Part shown: positions 11,700 to 25,974 of the stretch, one piece after another
How the letters are laid out: every line of letters starts with the position of its first letter
Position numbering within the stretch: position 1 is the first letter of the stretch
Origin: Hymenoscyphus infarciens
Lineage: Eukaryota; Ascomycota; Leotiomycetes; Helotiales; Helotiaceae
Reading direction: 5' to 3'
Length of the DNA stretch: 64,000 nt
Assembly: GCA_001414345.1 (NCBI GenBank)
Contig: LLCB01000200.1
Span: 1-64,000, forward strand
Position numbers and translations under genes: made by a program
The notes under the pieces: model-generated
Seen by the model: the letters and a program-made list of their open reading frames with translations, nothing else
Told to the model about the DNA's origin: nothing
Database searches by the model: none

Positions 11700-14600
11700 A
11701 GAGTTAACTTTATATAAATAGTTTTAAACTAGTTTAGAACCTTTGTTAAGTAGGTTTAGAACTGGTTTAAAACCTTTGTTAGGTCGGTGCTAATATAGTA
11801 TTAATATTATATTAACTATTATTAATAGATTAGAGTTATAGTTAAATTACTTTTAGGCTATACTTAAATCACTTTTAGGCTATACTTAAATTAAAGTTAA
11901 AGTAATTTAATTTATTTACTATTTATTAGACACTAGCTAGTAGCTAAATTCACTTATATTACCTTACTCGTCTTTACTTATATACTACTTCGTATATTAA
12001 CTCTATACTAGCTAAACTCCTAATCTCTAGTATATTATAATAAACCTATCTATAAATATTAAATATACGTTCTTATATACTATACTAAGGCTATTATATT
12101 ATTCTCTAGCTTAGGTTACTTAATAGGAAACCTTTTATAGAACTCTCGTCTACTATACTAAGCTAGTAGTTAAGAATCTATTATAACACTATTATATATT
12201 TATTTATTAAGCTATAAAAGAAAATGTAATAGTAGTATCTAATATCTTAAAAGATATAAGAAAGGATATAAGGAAGTATCTAATAAAAGTTTTAATAAGA
12301 GGATTAAAGATTATATAGAAGTATTAGAGAAAGGTTTTAATAAGAGAAGGATCGAGGAAGGTTTTAATAAGAGAAGGATTAAGAAAGGTTTTAATAAGAG
12401 TAAGATTATATAAAGTCTATATTCTAATAGTATTCTAAGAAGAATTTTTATCTCTAGTATTAAGGTTACTTAAGTTGTTATTTAGTCTAAGATCTATCTT
12501 TTAGTACTAGAATTAAGTATTTCTTATACTTTATTATAGTTATAAGACCTCTTACTACTACTATATTTGTTATTATATATGTATTTATTCTTAGTACTAG
12601 ATCTAATATATCTACTACGTTTAAAGTATTAAGTAGAAGAAATATATACCTTTTTTTATTAAATATTATAATAATAACTTAGTATATATAGTATATAATA
12701 TTATCTAAAATAATAAAGTTACTAATATTAAATATCTAGTAACGAGTGTTAAATATAAAAGAGAGTTGTTAGTACTAGTAGATATAGTTATTAATTATAA
12801 AGGATATATAGCCTAGATTATACTCTTTAGTAAAGACTCCTACTAATTATACTTTAAACTTAGTATTATCTTCTATCGAGGATAGGTTACTAGATTTAAT
12901 AATACTATATATATCTATAATAATACTTTTAATAGCGTAGCTCTTTTTATCTACTCTTATTATTATATATAAGCTATTCTCTTATATTTTCGTACTATTT
13001 ATATCTTCTACTTTAAGATTAGTTCTTTTAGAGAGAGGGATAAAGGTGTTAATAAGTTAGAGGTATATAGCTTTTATATTTATAATATCTTATTTAAGTT
13101 TAAGAAAGTTCTCTAACTATAACTCTCTAATTCCTACCTATATTAACTATCTTATATTATCCTTTATAAAGAGATATATTATAAGGTTTAAGAGAGATAC
13201 TATGTTTACTTATTTCTTCTACTATTTATAATATATTAGGAATATACTATATAAGGAAGGGATACCTACGCGTGTTTAAGCTTACCTATAAGGACGTTAA
13301 TATTTATAATATAACTATATTTATTAGTGTTCTAGGTAAGGTAAATACTAATGTAGAAGTTAGAGAGCCTCTAATACTTATCCTATTTACTTAATCCTAG
13401 CTTCTTTTTCTTCTTCTTATCTAGTAATAGTAGTATAATAGAATAGCTATATTAGAGTAAGAGTAGTAGAGATAGAGATTAAGAAAGGCTTCTACTATTA
13501 TTTAATTTAATATTACTCTAAAGTGTAGAACTATTATTCTTAGCCTTATTAGATAGTATATATATAGTAATTAGAAGATAACTAGGGCCTATTAGGAATA
13601 GTAAAGACGTATTAGAGGTAAGATTAGAGAGTTTCTTAATATAACGTAGTAGTATTAGTAAGATATCTAGGAATAATAGTAAATTAGTATTACTCTCTGC
13701 CTTATCTTCGTCCTCTTCTTTAAAGTCTATATTAAGAGCTTCTACCTTAGCGATATATTACTAGATAGTAGTATAAATAGCTTCTTTATTATCTCTAGGT
13801 CTAGTAGTTGCTTTCTTCTCTCTCTTAATATACTTAGTATAACTAATAATTAATAGATAAGTAGAACAAGCTTTCTTAATAGAATATTTAATTTAGTAGG
13901 GATTATAATAGTAAAGTTATAAGCTAGTACTATATATAGTATTAGTAATAGTAAAGAAGAGAGTATAAATAGTATAAAGTGTATTACTATAATTAGATAG
14001 TAGGTTATATAAATCCTTATTAGTATTATTATTATTACTATTAATAAGATAAGAAACTACTTAAAGGAAACTTAGCTTAAACTAAGTCTTCTGTCTATAA
14101 TACTATAGAATTAATAGAAGAATAAAGAGGGCTCTCTCTATCTCTAATAGTAATTATAAAAAAAGATATAGTAGGCTTTAAATATATAGCTAATTTAATA
14201 GAAAAGGGAATTCTTATATATACTTAATAAATTCTTACTATACTACCTTAAGTAAAGATATTAGTAAGTAAAACTTTAAGTAGAATCTGTCTAATACCTT
14301 TCTACTTAGAATAAGGGATATTATATCTATAGCTAAGGATTAGGTTAAGATAAGAGGTAATAGTAAGAATTAATAGTACTTTATCTCTTATTCTAAGCTA
14401 TAAGAAGAAGGCTATACGCTTCTTACTATTCTAGATTTAATAGCCTCGATCTTATAAAAAAATAGTATTAAAGTAGTAGTAATCATAGCTAATAAAGTCT
14501 AAATTATTTCGTTCGTCGACTATAATAAAATATATATAGTAACTATAAATAGTATTATACCTTATAAATCCTAAAAGATTAGCTATTTAAGATATATTAC

Positions 14601-17600
14601 TAGTAAGTATAATAGAGAAGCCTTTTACTATTACCTTATCTCCTTAGATTATAACTATAACCTCTTAAGTAAGACGATCTAAGTTACTCTATATATTATA
14701 ATATATATTAATAAGTATAGACCTATAAGGCCTAAGAGTAAGAGTAAACTTATTAGCTAGTTTCTAGTAATTATAGTATAGTAATAAAGCTAGTATAATA
14801 TAAAATCCTTTTAACACTTAGTATATATTCCTATAAACTTTAAAATTATTAATAAAAAAGATTAAAGATAAGAATATATATTTCTATAATATATATATAA
14901 AAGCTTTAATAGCGTTATACTTAAACATAAGTACTTCTAGCTTACTACATATTAGATAAGTAAACTATATAGCTTTATATATAGTATTTAATATAAGGCT
15001 AACTATATATTATATAAAGAAGCCTTCTTTATTATCAAGATGAATTTTATAATAAGTAGACTAGTCTTTAAGATTAAATTCCTAATCTATTTCTATAGAT
15101 ATATAGGTCGTTATAATACTCTTAATAATATATATATATTATTAGATTAGAACAAGTTCCTATAAGCTACTACTAGCTAAATAATCGAACCTATTAAACT
15201 TCTATTAAATATATAGAGTAGAAGTAATAAGTTAGATATATAAAACTACCTTACTAAGTATAGTAGTTCTTAATTAGCGATCTCGTCTAATGAATATTAT
15301 ATATCTAGTAGTAAAGTTAATACTATTAAATAACTAATAAGAAGTAAATAGAATAATATTCTCTAAAATAATAATCTAGCTATTAAGAGTATATATGAAT
15401 TTACTAGATATAGTTAAGACTAAAGAGCTCTAGGAGAGAGAGTACTAAAATTTAAGAGGTTTGTCTATATATTCTACTATACTAAAATATATCTTTATAG
15501 TTATTTCTATAGTACTTAATATCTTAGTAGAAAGGTTAATAGTATTATACTAATAGTACTATACCTCCTGTTCTATCTTAATCTTCTTCTTACGTTTAGC
15601 TCTTTTACTAACCTTTTAACTACTTAGGAGTATCGAGTTCTTCTTAACCTTAACTATAATAAGCTTATACTATATATAAATTATAGGAATTTAAGTATAA
15701 AGCATACGCTTAAAAGTATCTAGCTTTATTAGTAGTTAGTACTTAGCTTTTTCGTTTATATTTATTCTTAAAGAAGGCTTTATCTTATCTATTATTATCT
15801 ACACCTCCCTTAGCCGATAATAATCTTCGTAGAATATTAAGAACTACTTATACTAAAGAGTAAAAGTAGTATAAAAAATTAATAATAGTTTATTACTTAT
15901 TTTTATAAATACTACTTTAATATCTAGATTATATAATAGATTAGATAATAGTAAAGTATAAGGTACTAAAAGTTATATAAGATAGAGTCGATTAGAGGCT
16001 TCTACGCTTTCTTTATTACTACTTAGTTCTATACTATCCTATTATATATTTAGCTTAGTATAATATCTATTAAGAGTAAAGTTATTATATCCTTCTTCTT
16101 CTAAATCTATTAAATCTATAATATAATCTCCCTAAGATATAGCTGTTTTAAGAATAGTTTCGTAGTTTAATATATTATAAGAATTACTTAGAAAGTCGTC
16201 TATTTATATAAAAGAGTCTAATATATTATTAATATATAGAGAGTAGTTAACATTATTATAAGTGCTTAAAGCTGTTTATAATCCCTCTATTACTACTAAT
16301 AGTAAATTTAGTAGATTAGTATTCTTATTATTATATATTAGAGATTTTTATAACAAATAGATAAGACCTTCCTTACTACTAGAAAGATCTTTATTATAAG
16401 GTTTATAATATATAATATTACCTATCTTTCCTACCCTATCTAGTATAAGTTCTATCTCTTATAATATATCTAAAGCTACCTTAAACCCGCTATATTTATT
16501 AATATCTATTATATATAAATAAGGTTATAAAAAGGTATATAGAAAGTAGTATTTATAAGGTTAAGACCGATCTTAAAAGTTACTCTATAGTACGTTAGCA
16601 GATCTATCGTTAGTAGATCTATTATTAGTAGATCTATTATTAGTAGATCTATTATTAGTAGATCTATTATTAGTAGATCTATTATTAACAGATCTATTAT
16701 TAGTAGATCTATTGTTAGTAGATTCGTTCATAGATTCGTTCACAGATTTATTATAATCGTCTAATATTAGTAGCCTCGTAAATTAGCTGCTTCTAGAGAG
16801 AGGTTAGCGTTATACAGGTATACGTAGTACTACTAATTAATTATTATTAGATCTATAGACTATAGTTAATTATTATAATATTAGCGTATATAGTATAATA
16901 ATAAAGTTTAAGATATTAACTATAATAATATTAAAGAAGTGATAGAGCCCTAGCTCTACCTAGTTAGAATAATTAATATTCTAATAGTATAGATTCTAAG
17001 AAAATATACGTTAGATTTTTTAAGTAGTATTATTATTTATTAATAACCTATTTATAATCTATAAGAATAAAAATTTACTTTTATTAATAAGTAAAGTAAC
17101 TATAACTTAGCTTTTATAAAAACCTTTTATAAATAAAAAAAGATAATAATATATAGAAGCCTTCCTCTAGAGCTAAGTATTATTATAATACCTTATTTTA
17201 TAATATTAAGAAACGAAAACTTCTTTATAAATCCTAATATAATAAAAAAGAAGTATCTATAGTATAGTAGAAAGAAAATAGTATACTACCTATAGTATTA
17301 TCTAGCTAAAGATAAAACAAAATAATACTATATATTAGTAGTTAAAGAATAAAAGAAAAGAAAAGAGATAATAGAAAAAAAAGAAGAGAGATAATAAAAG
17401 AAAAGAGAAAAGAAAATCCTATCTATATAATAAATCTCACTTATATAACGCTATTACTATAAGGTTTCTACTAACTATATATCTATATTATTATTACTAA
17501 ATAGTTCCTTAATCTTAATATAGAAATCGAGATCTTTAAGATCCTACTTACTCTCTTTATTCTTAAACTTTATAGTAGTGCTATCTTATATATAAATAAT

Positions 17601-18233
17601 ATATTCTATAAGAAAGGCTAGACTAATAGGCTATGTATTAGTAGGTATATAGGGATTACTTTTAGATAATAGAAGTCTGTTAATAATATAGTAATTGTTA
17701 ATAATATAAGTCGATTTAGGATTAAGAGAGCTCTAGGTTAAGTCTTAGGTAATATTAATATTTAATTTAGTAATATAGCTAGGGATCGCCTTTTAGATAT
17801 TATTATATATCGCTATATCGTATATAGTGTCTATAACACGTATATAGAAGACCTCGACGTCTCGAGTTTAGCTTATATATAAGATTCTACTATCCTTCTA
17901 GATATCGGTACCTATATTAGAAGATAGGTTAAACTATTAGAGATAATATACGCGTTTCTATAAGTTAATTAATATACTACTAACGGTGTAACTACTGAGA
18001 AAGACTATATACTTATCTATACGCTTATTAAATTACTTAATAATCTCTTTATACTTAACTAAGCTATAGTCTAAAGAATAATAGCTAGTACTAATACGTA
18101 AAGCGCGATAGATAGTAAGTAGTAGTATCTATATTACTAATATCGTAGTAAATATAATAATCTTCTTCTTATAAAGAATAACTAATTTAGTGAGGATATA
18201 GAGTTATATATAGATCTTAGACGTGCTAAGATA
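11700..18233. other. Decayed interior of B1, left half
   Basis: About 6.5 kb without a recognisable gene. Sequence is RIP-eroded; ATG-started frames are absent. Some stretches (12,200-12,450 and 17,280-17,420) are purine-rich with repeated AGAGAAGGATTAAGAAAGG-like words. I tried the retrotransposon and transposase motifs I know and found none convincingly. TAA/TAG-only frames are present but uninformative, since TGA is rare in RIP DNA anyway. Confidence 0.5.
16605..16745. repeat. 15-bp tandem repeat (GATCTATTATTAGTA)n
   Basis: About nine direct units of GATCTATTATTAGTA, with variants carrying CGTTAGTA, ATTAACA and TTCGTTCATA at the ends. A 15-bp unit keeps the reading frame and would be a five-residue repeat in a protein, but no surrounding gene is identified. 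It lies inside B1. Confidence 0.85.
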
Positions 18234-19871
18234 CTTATATGCCCTCTACTAGGGTTTTGAGCTAGTATTAACTTAGACTTAGTACCGGTTTAATACCGGT
18301 TTAAGATATTAATACGTTTTATAAAACGATTTAAAGTAATTTAAGCCGATTTATAAAACGATTTAAAGTAAGAAACCGATTCATAAAACGATTTAAGGTG
18401 ATTTATAAAACGATTTAAAGTAAGAAACCGATTCATAAAACGATTCAAGGTAATTTAAGCCGATTTATAAAACGATTCAAAGTAAGAAACCGATTCATAA
18501 AACGATTTAAGCCGATTTATAAAACGATTCAAAGTAAGAAACCGATTTATAAAACGATTTAAAATTATAAACTAACTTATAATCTAGCTCTTGACTTAGT
18601 TTAAAAAATATGTCTAAAATAAAGTACTTAGAAGAAAAAATAAAAAGTCTAGAGAGAGTGTTTTTTTTTCAAAGGCGATTTAAGCGGCTTTTTATATATA
18701 AACCTTATATAATTTTTATATTCTAGTGGTCCTTAAATTTAGGGCTACTAGCGTATAAATTTAGTAAGTCACGTGACTAAAGTGGGTCACATGGTGGGGC
18801 GTGGCTTTCGTACTAGGGTCGCTCCTGCCGAACACGGTACGCTACGTACAACTAGCTACGTAACCGCCAAGACCTAGCGCACGGGCCACCCCCACCTTCG
18901 ACTTCGACTTCGACTTCGACTTCGACATCTTCGACTTCGACACTTCACTTCGACGACGACGACGACGACGACGACGATAACTCTCTTTCGCTATCACATC
19001 GCATTTGTTACACGGCATCGGGCCGCTTATCGGCATCGTAATCCACGTCGTATTCGTCGCGTTCGCTACCCCGGTTAATTCCACGTCGTCGAACAATAAC
19101 AATATACCCTTTCTTTTTCGACGATTTAGGCACATTTCACGGTCGGACTTTCGGCAGAGCGAATCAGAGCCCTCGAATTAGTCGCCTAGCGAATTCGGAT
19201 TTGTCATCTACGTCATTGCTGTCGCTGTCGGTACGTACTATTTCTACCCTTACTTCCTGAACTGACGTGCGTGCCTTATAGTTTCCGACCGACCGACCGA
19301 CCGATCGAACCAATCACATCGAGGCATACATACAGGGATGACGTCATTTGGGTCGGTGGAACATTCGGTGGATCATTCGGTGGAATAATCGGTGGAATCG
19401 GTGGAATTGGTGGAATTGGTGGAAGCAGGACTCGGGCATTCGACGAACCAGGGCATGTTGTATAAGAGTAGTGTAGCTACGTAATATACGCCTGATCACG
19501 TAATTTCAGTCTTTTTTTATATGTATTCTCTAGTGATTTTAAATAGTTTTTAGTACTAATGTAACGCTACTCTAATACTAAGTTACTATCGGGTCTAGAA
19601 TTAAGTTGAACTAGTGTCCGATACTAACTCAACTCACTGACCCGGTTCATGACCCGGTTCGACTCGCTGAAACGAGTCGGGTTTTACTGCTATGAATTAT
19701 CTTAAGTCGGTTTCAAAGCATGTTCAACCTAGTTCTTAAATCATTTTAAACTGCTTTAATCTAGTTTATAAACTAGCTCGAACACGCTTCTAGAATCGGT
19801 CTGAATCACCTTAAGTCGGGGTTGAACCGGATTCAACCCCGTCTTAAAACCCTCGCTAGTTGGCAGTAAAG
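18234..19871 (+). mobile_element. Family A element A5, well preserved (1.64 kb)
   Basis: Left CTTATATGCCCTCTACTAGG, right TGGCAGTAAAG, TA on both sides (18,232-18,233 and 19,872-19,873). It is one of the two least mutated copies, so it shows the original design: array of AAAACGATTTAAAGTAAGAAA units (18,310-18,570); T-run (18,660); CACGTGACTAAAGTGGGTCA (18,769); five CTTCGA units (18,896-18,925); GAC runs (18,952-18,977); two GCTGTC units; four CCGA units (19,287); TGACGTCA (about 19,338); GGTGGAATCGGT-type repeats (19,355-19,425); TATAAG (19,460); right subterminal block. No gene. Inserted inside B1. Confidence 0.93.
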
Positions 19872-19873
19872 TA

Positions 19874-22800
19874 TAAGCTAGCTAACTAACTATATATATT
19901 ATCTTTATCTAGTATTATATATAGCAGTTACTCCCTAGTAATAATAGTACTATTATAGCTAGCTTTAAGGATATTATATAAGAGATTAGTAAAAGCCTTC
20001 TACTAAGGCAGGCTACTAGTAAGGAACTTGTTGTTATAAAACTTAAAGCTAAGCTATATAGAGAGGAGAATAAGTATATAATAATGCTTCTAGTTCTAAC
20101 TAATACGCTTATTTTTAAGTAAGAATATAAGTTTTTTAATATAAATAAGAGAGGTATTATTATAAATCTTCTATTCTTTATTAGTAAAAGTATACTTAAG
20201 AATCTAGATATATTTATTCGTAATAGACTATCTAATAACCTTATTTAGCTTACTAGGGTTAGTAGATATATATATCTACTAAATTATAATTAGATAGAAA
20301 ATAGCGTAGAGATATAGGCCTTAGTTCTTAGCACTAGTAATGTTCTTATTATTAAGCTATTTATAACTCGCCTAAGGTATAAGGTATAAGATAGTAGCTA
20401 GATTATTATCATCTAAGATAAAAGAGTTAGTTGCTCTATTAATACCTTAAGTTAATAAATTTACCTCTAACTAGAGCTTATCTCTGACTAAGAATATCTC
20501 TATATAGCTATTCTAATCTAAGACTAAATTAAAGAGGGCTAATATAGTTATATAGTAGTTAGTCTTATAGCTAGTCTATTTAATAGACAGAGACAGATCT
20601 ATAAAAGGGTTTTTAATAAGATAAGCTTTATTAATATAAACCTCTTACTATTTACTATATAAGGAAAAGCTTATATTAAGATCCTAGTAGTTAAAGGCTT
20701 TAATAACGTTCTCTTTATCTCAACTCTCTATATGCTATACTTTCTTTAACTTCGCTAGTCTATAACGTGTTATATACGTCTATAGAGAGATAATAATAAT
20801 TATATAGTTGTTTTCTAGTAAGGTAGTATTAAATATTAGGTGTTCCTTTATAAGTACTATAATTCTAGGAACACGGGATAAGGTACTAAAATTAGTCGTA
20901 CGTCCGTCTTTATAGTATATATATATAGTAAACTCGGGAGCTATATAGGTAATTGTCGCCGCTTATATTAATATTATATTAGTAGAGTAAAGGATTAGAC
21001 GTGGTTTCTATTTATAAATGTATTTAGGCTTAGGTAAGTAGTTAACCGAGACCTTAAGGTTAGCTTACTAATTAATTTCCTTATATTATTACTTCTACTA
21101 TTACTTAAGATATAAGTATATTATATATTTATTCTTACGAATTTCATAGCTCTATTCTTATTAGTATTCGACTATTATTATAAGAGAGCCTTCTATAAAC
21201 CTTAAGTATAACGCTAATCGTAGTATAAGTCTTTCCTAATCTAGTAGTATTATATAGTAGTATACTATGTATTAGGCTACTAAACGAGTTAAGAATATAA
21301 AAGGATTAGAAGATAGTAGTAATCTACTAAGTAGATAAAAGTTATAAAATAGGTATACTAGGGAAGTAAGAGGCTTAAGAGTTAAGATTATAATATTTAT
21401 ATATATTATAATAATTACTTAGCTAGTAATCTATGTTATTAAATAGTTAGTTTAAATTATTAAACTTATTAATAGTAGCGGTGTTTATAGAAGATAGAGA
21501 CATAGTAACCTTATATAGGAAGTTTTTCGACGCTAAATCCTACGCTATTTATACGATGTTATACTTATTAGTAGTGGCTTTTAGATCTAGTAGCGGTCGA
21601 GATCTTAGATCTTTTAAGGTAAACTCGCTATTATATATACTACTAATCTTAAGAGCGAGTATATACTAACTATAGAATATAGTAGAATCTATTAGGTTGT
21701 CTATGTTCTTAGTAGCTAATAACTCTTTAAGTAGAGATAATACCTCGTTTTATTCCTCTTCTATATCTTAAAAAGGATTATCTTCGCTCTTATTCTTATC
21801 TCTATCTCTATCTCTAACTACGTTGTCTACTAGTAATTACTAGGGTTTAGAAGGAGGCTTTAATACCTCTATCTCTAACTTACTCTTACTACGCTTTAAT
21901 AGTAATTCTAATAATAATATACCTACCTTAATAGCTACTTCTAAGGTAGTTTGTATATAAGGTTTTTTTAGAGTAACTAGTAAGAGTAGATCGACAAACT
22001 ACACACTAGAAGAGTCTTTTAAGTAGTCGAGTACCTTACCTACTAAGATAATTATTCTTTAAATAGTATATTATAAGCGTTTATCTATCTCTAACTATAA
22101 TAATTAAGTCTTAAAGAAAACACTCTCCTAATAATAGATATTTTTCTTATATAGTAAGTATAATATATACGCTGCTTAATTAATCTTCCTCTAGCTCTTA
22201 GTATTTAGATCCTTTGTAGTATAGATATATACCCTATAAGCTTCACTGGCTATAAACCGCTATTAAATAGCCTTTAACGTAGAACCTTAGACCTTTTTAG
22301 ACGCCTTACTCTTCTTTCTCTTACTGCCTGTCGTCTTATTATATAATAGACGTGGCTTAATATAGTAGCGATAATATAGCTCTTAGATTAATATAAACAT
22401 TAAACCCTCTATCTATTTATTTAGCACCTTCTTAGAATTCAATCCGAGCTACTTCGTGTAATAGAGACTATTATAAGTAGCTAAGCGATCTTACGCTAAG
22501 TAGCTAGTTGTATAATTAACACCGCCTTCTACTAACGTAGCAATCTTATAAGATATAGCTAGACTATTTCTAAAGGTTACCTTATACTTAGGTACGTTTT
22601 AGAGTAGTAATTATAGCTTTAGCTTTAGCTTTAGAGAAGGCACGGTCTTAGGTAATATAATCTACGAATAAAGTTAGTATAATAGTAGAGTTAAATTAAG
22701 AAAGGCTTTTATATACTATAGGTTATATAAGTAAAATATTGTAGATTAGATTAAAGTAGAGTAGGAAAATTAATACTTAAGAATATTTAATCTAGGTATA

Positions 22801-24300
22801 AGCTAGTTAGCTTTATCTCTATTTATAAAGCTATTAACTTACGTCGACGGTTATTTCCCTAGAGCGTAAAGTATTAGTAGACGGTAATTAATCTTATTTC
22901 TCTAAGTACTAAAGTTTATATATCTGCTTAGAGCTTGTTATATAATAAGGTTATATTATATAGGTTAGGTTATACTAGTTATTTTGTTTAGAATCTACGT
23001 TTTTGTAATAGTAGTATAATATTAAGAGCCTTATACCTTTGTCGTAGCTTTATATAACCTAGAAGGTAGTAATAAAGGCTTCTACTATGTAACTTACTAT
23101 ATAGTTTAAGTTCTATCGAACTCTAACTTAATTCACCTACTCTACACTTCTGAAATTCTAGCGTAACCTTCTACCTTATATACTAAGGCGCTGACTCGTA
23201 GTATAGTATAATCTTATATATATACTTAGTTATAATACTAATATATAAAGATAGGCCTAATTAGCTATATCTATAAAAGCGACTAAGTGCTTACCTATAT
23301 TAAGAGAAACGTTGAAGGTACGTTTTTAATAATATTATATTATTAGTATTATTAATTATATCTTCTTTAAACACTTTAGCTATATTATCTAATATATACT
23401 TATTGTTTAATAGCACTTCTACTATACCTTTAATATTAAAGAAGCGTAGTAGACTAAGTATAGACTTTACTAATCCTAATCTACTCTTTTTAAAGTAATA
23501 TCTATAGTAATCTACCTCTCTTATAGCTAAAGCTAAGAAGTATAAATTAAAGAATAGCTTATATAATTGTACTAATAAACTTAATAGTAGCTGTTAAAAG
23601 GATATTATCTTTAAAGTATTCTCTAATAATCCTAAGTCTCTTACTAGTATATATGTTACTTTTACTCTTATTAAAAGTATATATTAATTAATATTTAACG
23701 ATCTATAAAGCGTATTTAATCTATAGATCCTTGAATTAGTATATAAATAGAGGATAAGCTACCTAAAACCTAAACTATATATACTACTTACTTATTTACT
23801 CTTTAACATCTAATAAAGCCTTCTATAGATATCTTATAAGGCTTAAGCATAGCATTTCTAACTATAGTATTCCTAACTGTAATTCTAACTATAATTCTAA
23901 CTATAATCCTAAAGCCTTATATATAAGATAGTATCTTAGAATACCTCTTAAAACGTGCTATCTTAAGACTCTTAGCTTTTAAAGGCTCTATTATAATCTT
24001 AAAGTAACTTATATACTTTATAGTTCTCTAAATCGTTTCTAATAAGCCTAAAAGACGATATACCTTCTATAGCTACTTTAATATAACTAGGCCTAGTTAA
24101 GGCTCTCTCTATCTAAGGTTCGTATATAGCTACTTTAAGAGATAGTTCGTAACGCTATACTACGAACTCTTGTCTACCTCTTTTATTACTAATACTACGT
24201 TTATCCCCTCTTTATTAGATATTACTACTAGTAACCTAGCGCTATATATCTATATCTAATAGTTCTTATATCTCTAACTCTCATCTACTTGCTATCTAGA
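19874..24300. other. Decayed interior of B1, right half
   Basis: About 4.4 kb between A5 and the B1 cargo pseudogene. Eroded, with no gene I can name. A frame at 20,620-21,010 retains some CG and GG and looked briefly like an aspartic-protease/integrase region, but specific residues do not line up. Frames of 60-70 codons such as 21,481-21,669 are chance openings. Confidence 0.5.
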
Positions 24301-24306
24301 CTAGAC

Positions 24307-25413
24307 CGAAATTATTATATCCTTGTCTCTTTAAAGTATATCTCTATAAGACTAACGTACGTATTATGCTAGTATCTACTTATACTACTATTATATTTAT
24401 AGAGCTTAGTACTATATTAAGGAAGCCTTCTACTAATGCTTCTACAAGTAAAGCTATACTAGTTATTAAGTATACTGTTTCTAAAAAGGAGATATATAAG
24501 TATTTAGAAACAGCTAATAGGTAATATTATATTATCTTTCTAGAGAGTCTTAATATTAGTTAGCCTGGTTTATTAGTATATAGCCGTCTTAAAGCTAAGT
24601 ACTCTCTTATACTTATTACTATATATAAGATATTATAAGATAAGAAAAATTAGAAATGTCGTACTCTTAAAAGATATGCTCGATTTATAACGAATTATGT
24701 TTAAGATGCTAAGCTGTAAACTAATAATATTAATAAACTATAGAGTTATCTAATTCTTAACTTTAATAATACTATATTTAAGAGCGTCTATTATATACTT
24801 AAGCGTGCTTATAAGCCTTATTAGTTATCTTTTATATTCTATTTTATATCTTTATATGTCTAGTTTACTAAGGTAGATAAGCTAGATAAGGACGGAGCTA
24901 CGAAGCTTAGAATAGAGTACCTTAAATATAAGTTATAGATTAATAAAGCCTTCTTTATACTAACGAAAGTAGTTCTTACTCTTATGTTATTAACTTATTT
25001 ATATCTTAATAACTTATATACTTGTAGAATTAAAGTCTTATCTAAGTATACTCTAGCTTATATATTATTAGTCTTTAATAGCTTATATATATTCGTTAAG
25101 TATATAGAACTTAGACTAAATAACATCTTACTATATAAGTTTCTTTTAGCTAGGTGTTAGAGAAAAGATAAGTTCTTTATTAACTCTAACGCTAATAGCG
25201 ACCTAGAATACTTAAGTAACTTATCTAACTTATCTAATAAGAATAGAGGTAACGAGTTTACTACTATTCGTAGTAGTAGTTATAGTTACTAAGAGAAGGA
25301 TAAGAAAGACTTTAACAGACCTACTACCTTTCCCAACTTTAATAGAGATAATAATATCTCTACTAATTAAGCTATTAGCTTATAGTTTTCTCTTTCTTTT
25401 CGTTTATACTATA
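24307..25413 (+). pseudogene. Unrecognised cargo gene of element B1, RIP-decayed
   Basis: One plus-strand frame runs about 370 codons interrupted only by TAA and TAG at places expected for Gln and Trp. Openness alone means little here, but a second copy (9,935-10,386) keeps the same frame, and the inferred product changes along its length in a protein-like way: a basic middle (KRYARFITNY, VYYILKRAYKPY) followed by a Ser/Asn/Asp/Lys-rich tail (ANSDLEYLSNLSNLSNKN, KDKKDFNR) that looks disordered. I do not recognise a family. It might be a DNA-binding or structural protein of the transposon. Both ends of the gene are uncertain. Confidence 0.5.
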
Positions 25414-25439
25414 TTTAAAGTGTTGCTTTTTACTCTCGC

Positions 25440-25670
25440 TAATAATCTCGCTATTATTATAGGTATTATTATAGATATAGGTATTATTATAGATATTATT
25501 ATAGATGTAGATATAGATATTATTATAGATATAGATATAGATGTTATTATAGATATAGATATAGATGTTATTATAGGTATTATTATAGATATTATTATAG
25601 ATGTTATTATATATATTATTATAGATATAGCTATAGATATTACTATAGATATTACTATAGATATTGCTAT
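25440..25670 (+). repeat. ATTATTATAGAT-type microsatellite in B1
   Basis: Alternating blocks of ATTATTATAGAT and GATATAGATATAGATGTT. Their translation is an Asp/Ile run of about 80 residues, which opens a 96-codon frame at 25,420-25,710 that should not be called a gene. It follows the cargo pseudogene tail directly and may be an expanded low-complexity C-terminus of it. Confidence 0.85.
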
Positions 25671-25974
25671 AGCATTTTTAGAGTTCGGTTATAGTAGTAT
25701 AATAAAGTAGACCGCTTATATATAGTAGAGGTTTTATACTTATTAATACCTAGTTATTTTTAAATATATAAATAATAGTAGTATTATTATTTATATATAG
25801 TTTACACTATATATTACTATTAGTAGAAGGCTTTATTTAGTTTAGTAGTACCTTAGCTCTTAGATATTAATATAATACTAAAGCTATATAAGTATATTAG
25901 TATATCGTGTCTAAAGTAGTAAGCTTAGAAGTGTAATTAACTTATAATAGAATTATAACCTTTCTAATAACTCT

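Noticed and set aside
18842..19465. Open frames with Ser/Lys, Arg and Gly runs inside A5
   Set aside because: They translate the CTTCGA, GAC and GGTGGAATC tracts of a TIR element on both strands; no start context or domain.
20620..21010. Possible copia-type protease to integrase segment
   Set aside because: The stretch around TLYML followed by several stops loosely recalls LYVP, but catalytic DSGA and HHCC residues could not be placed.
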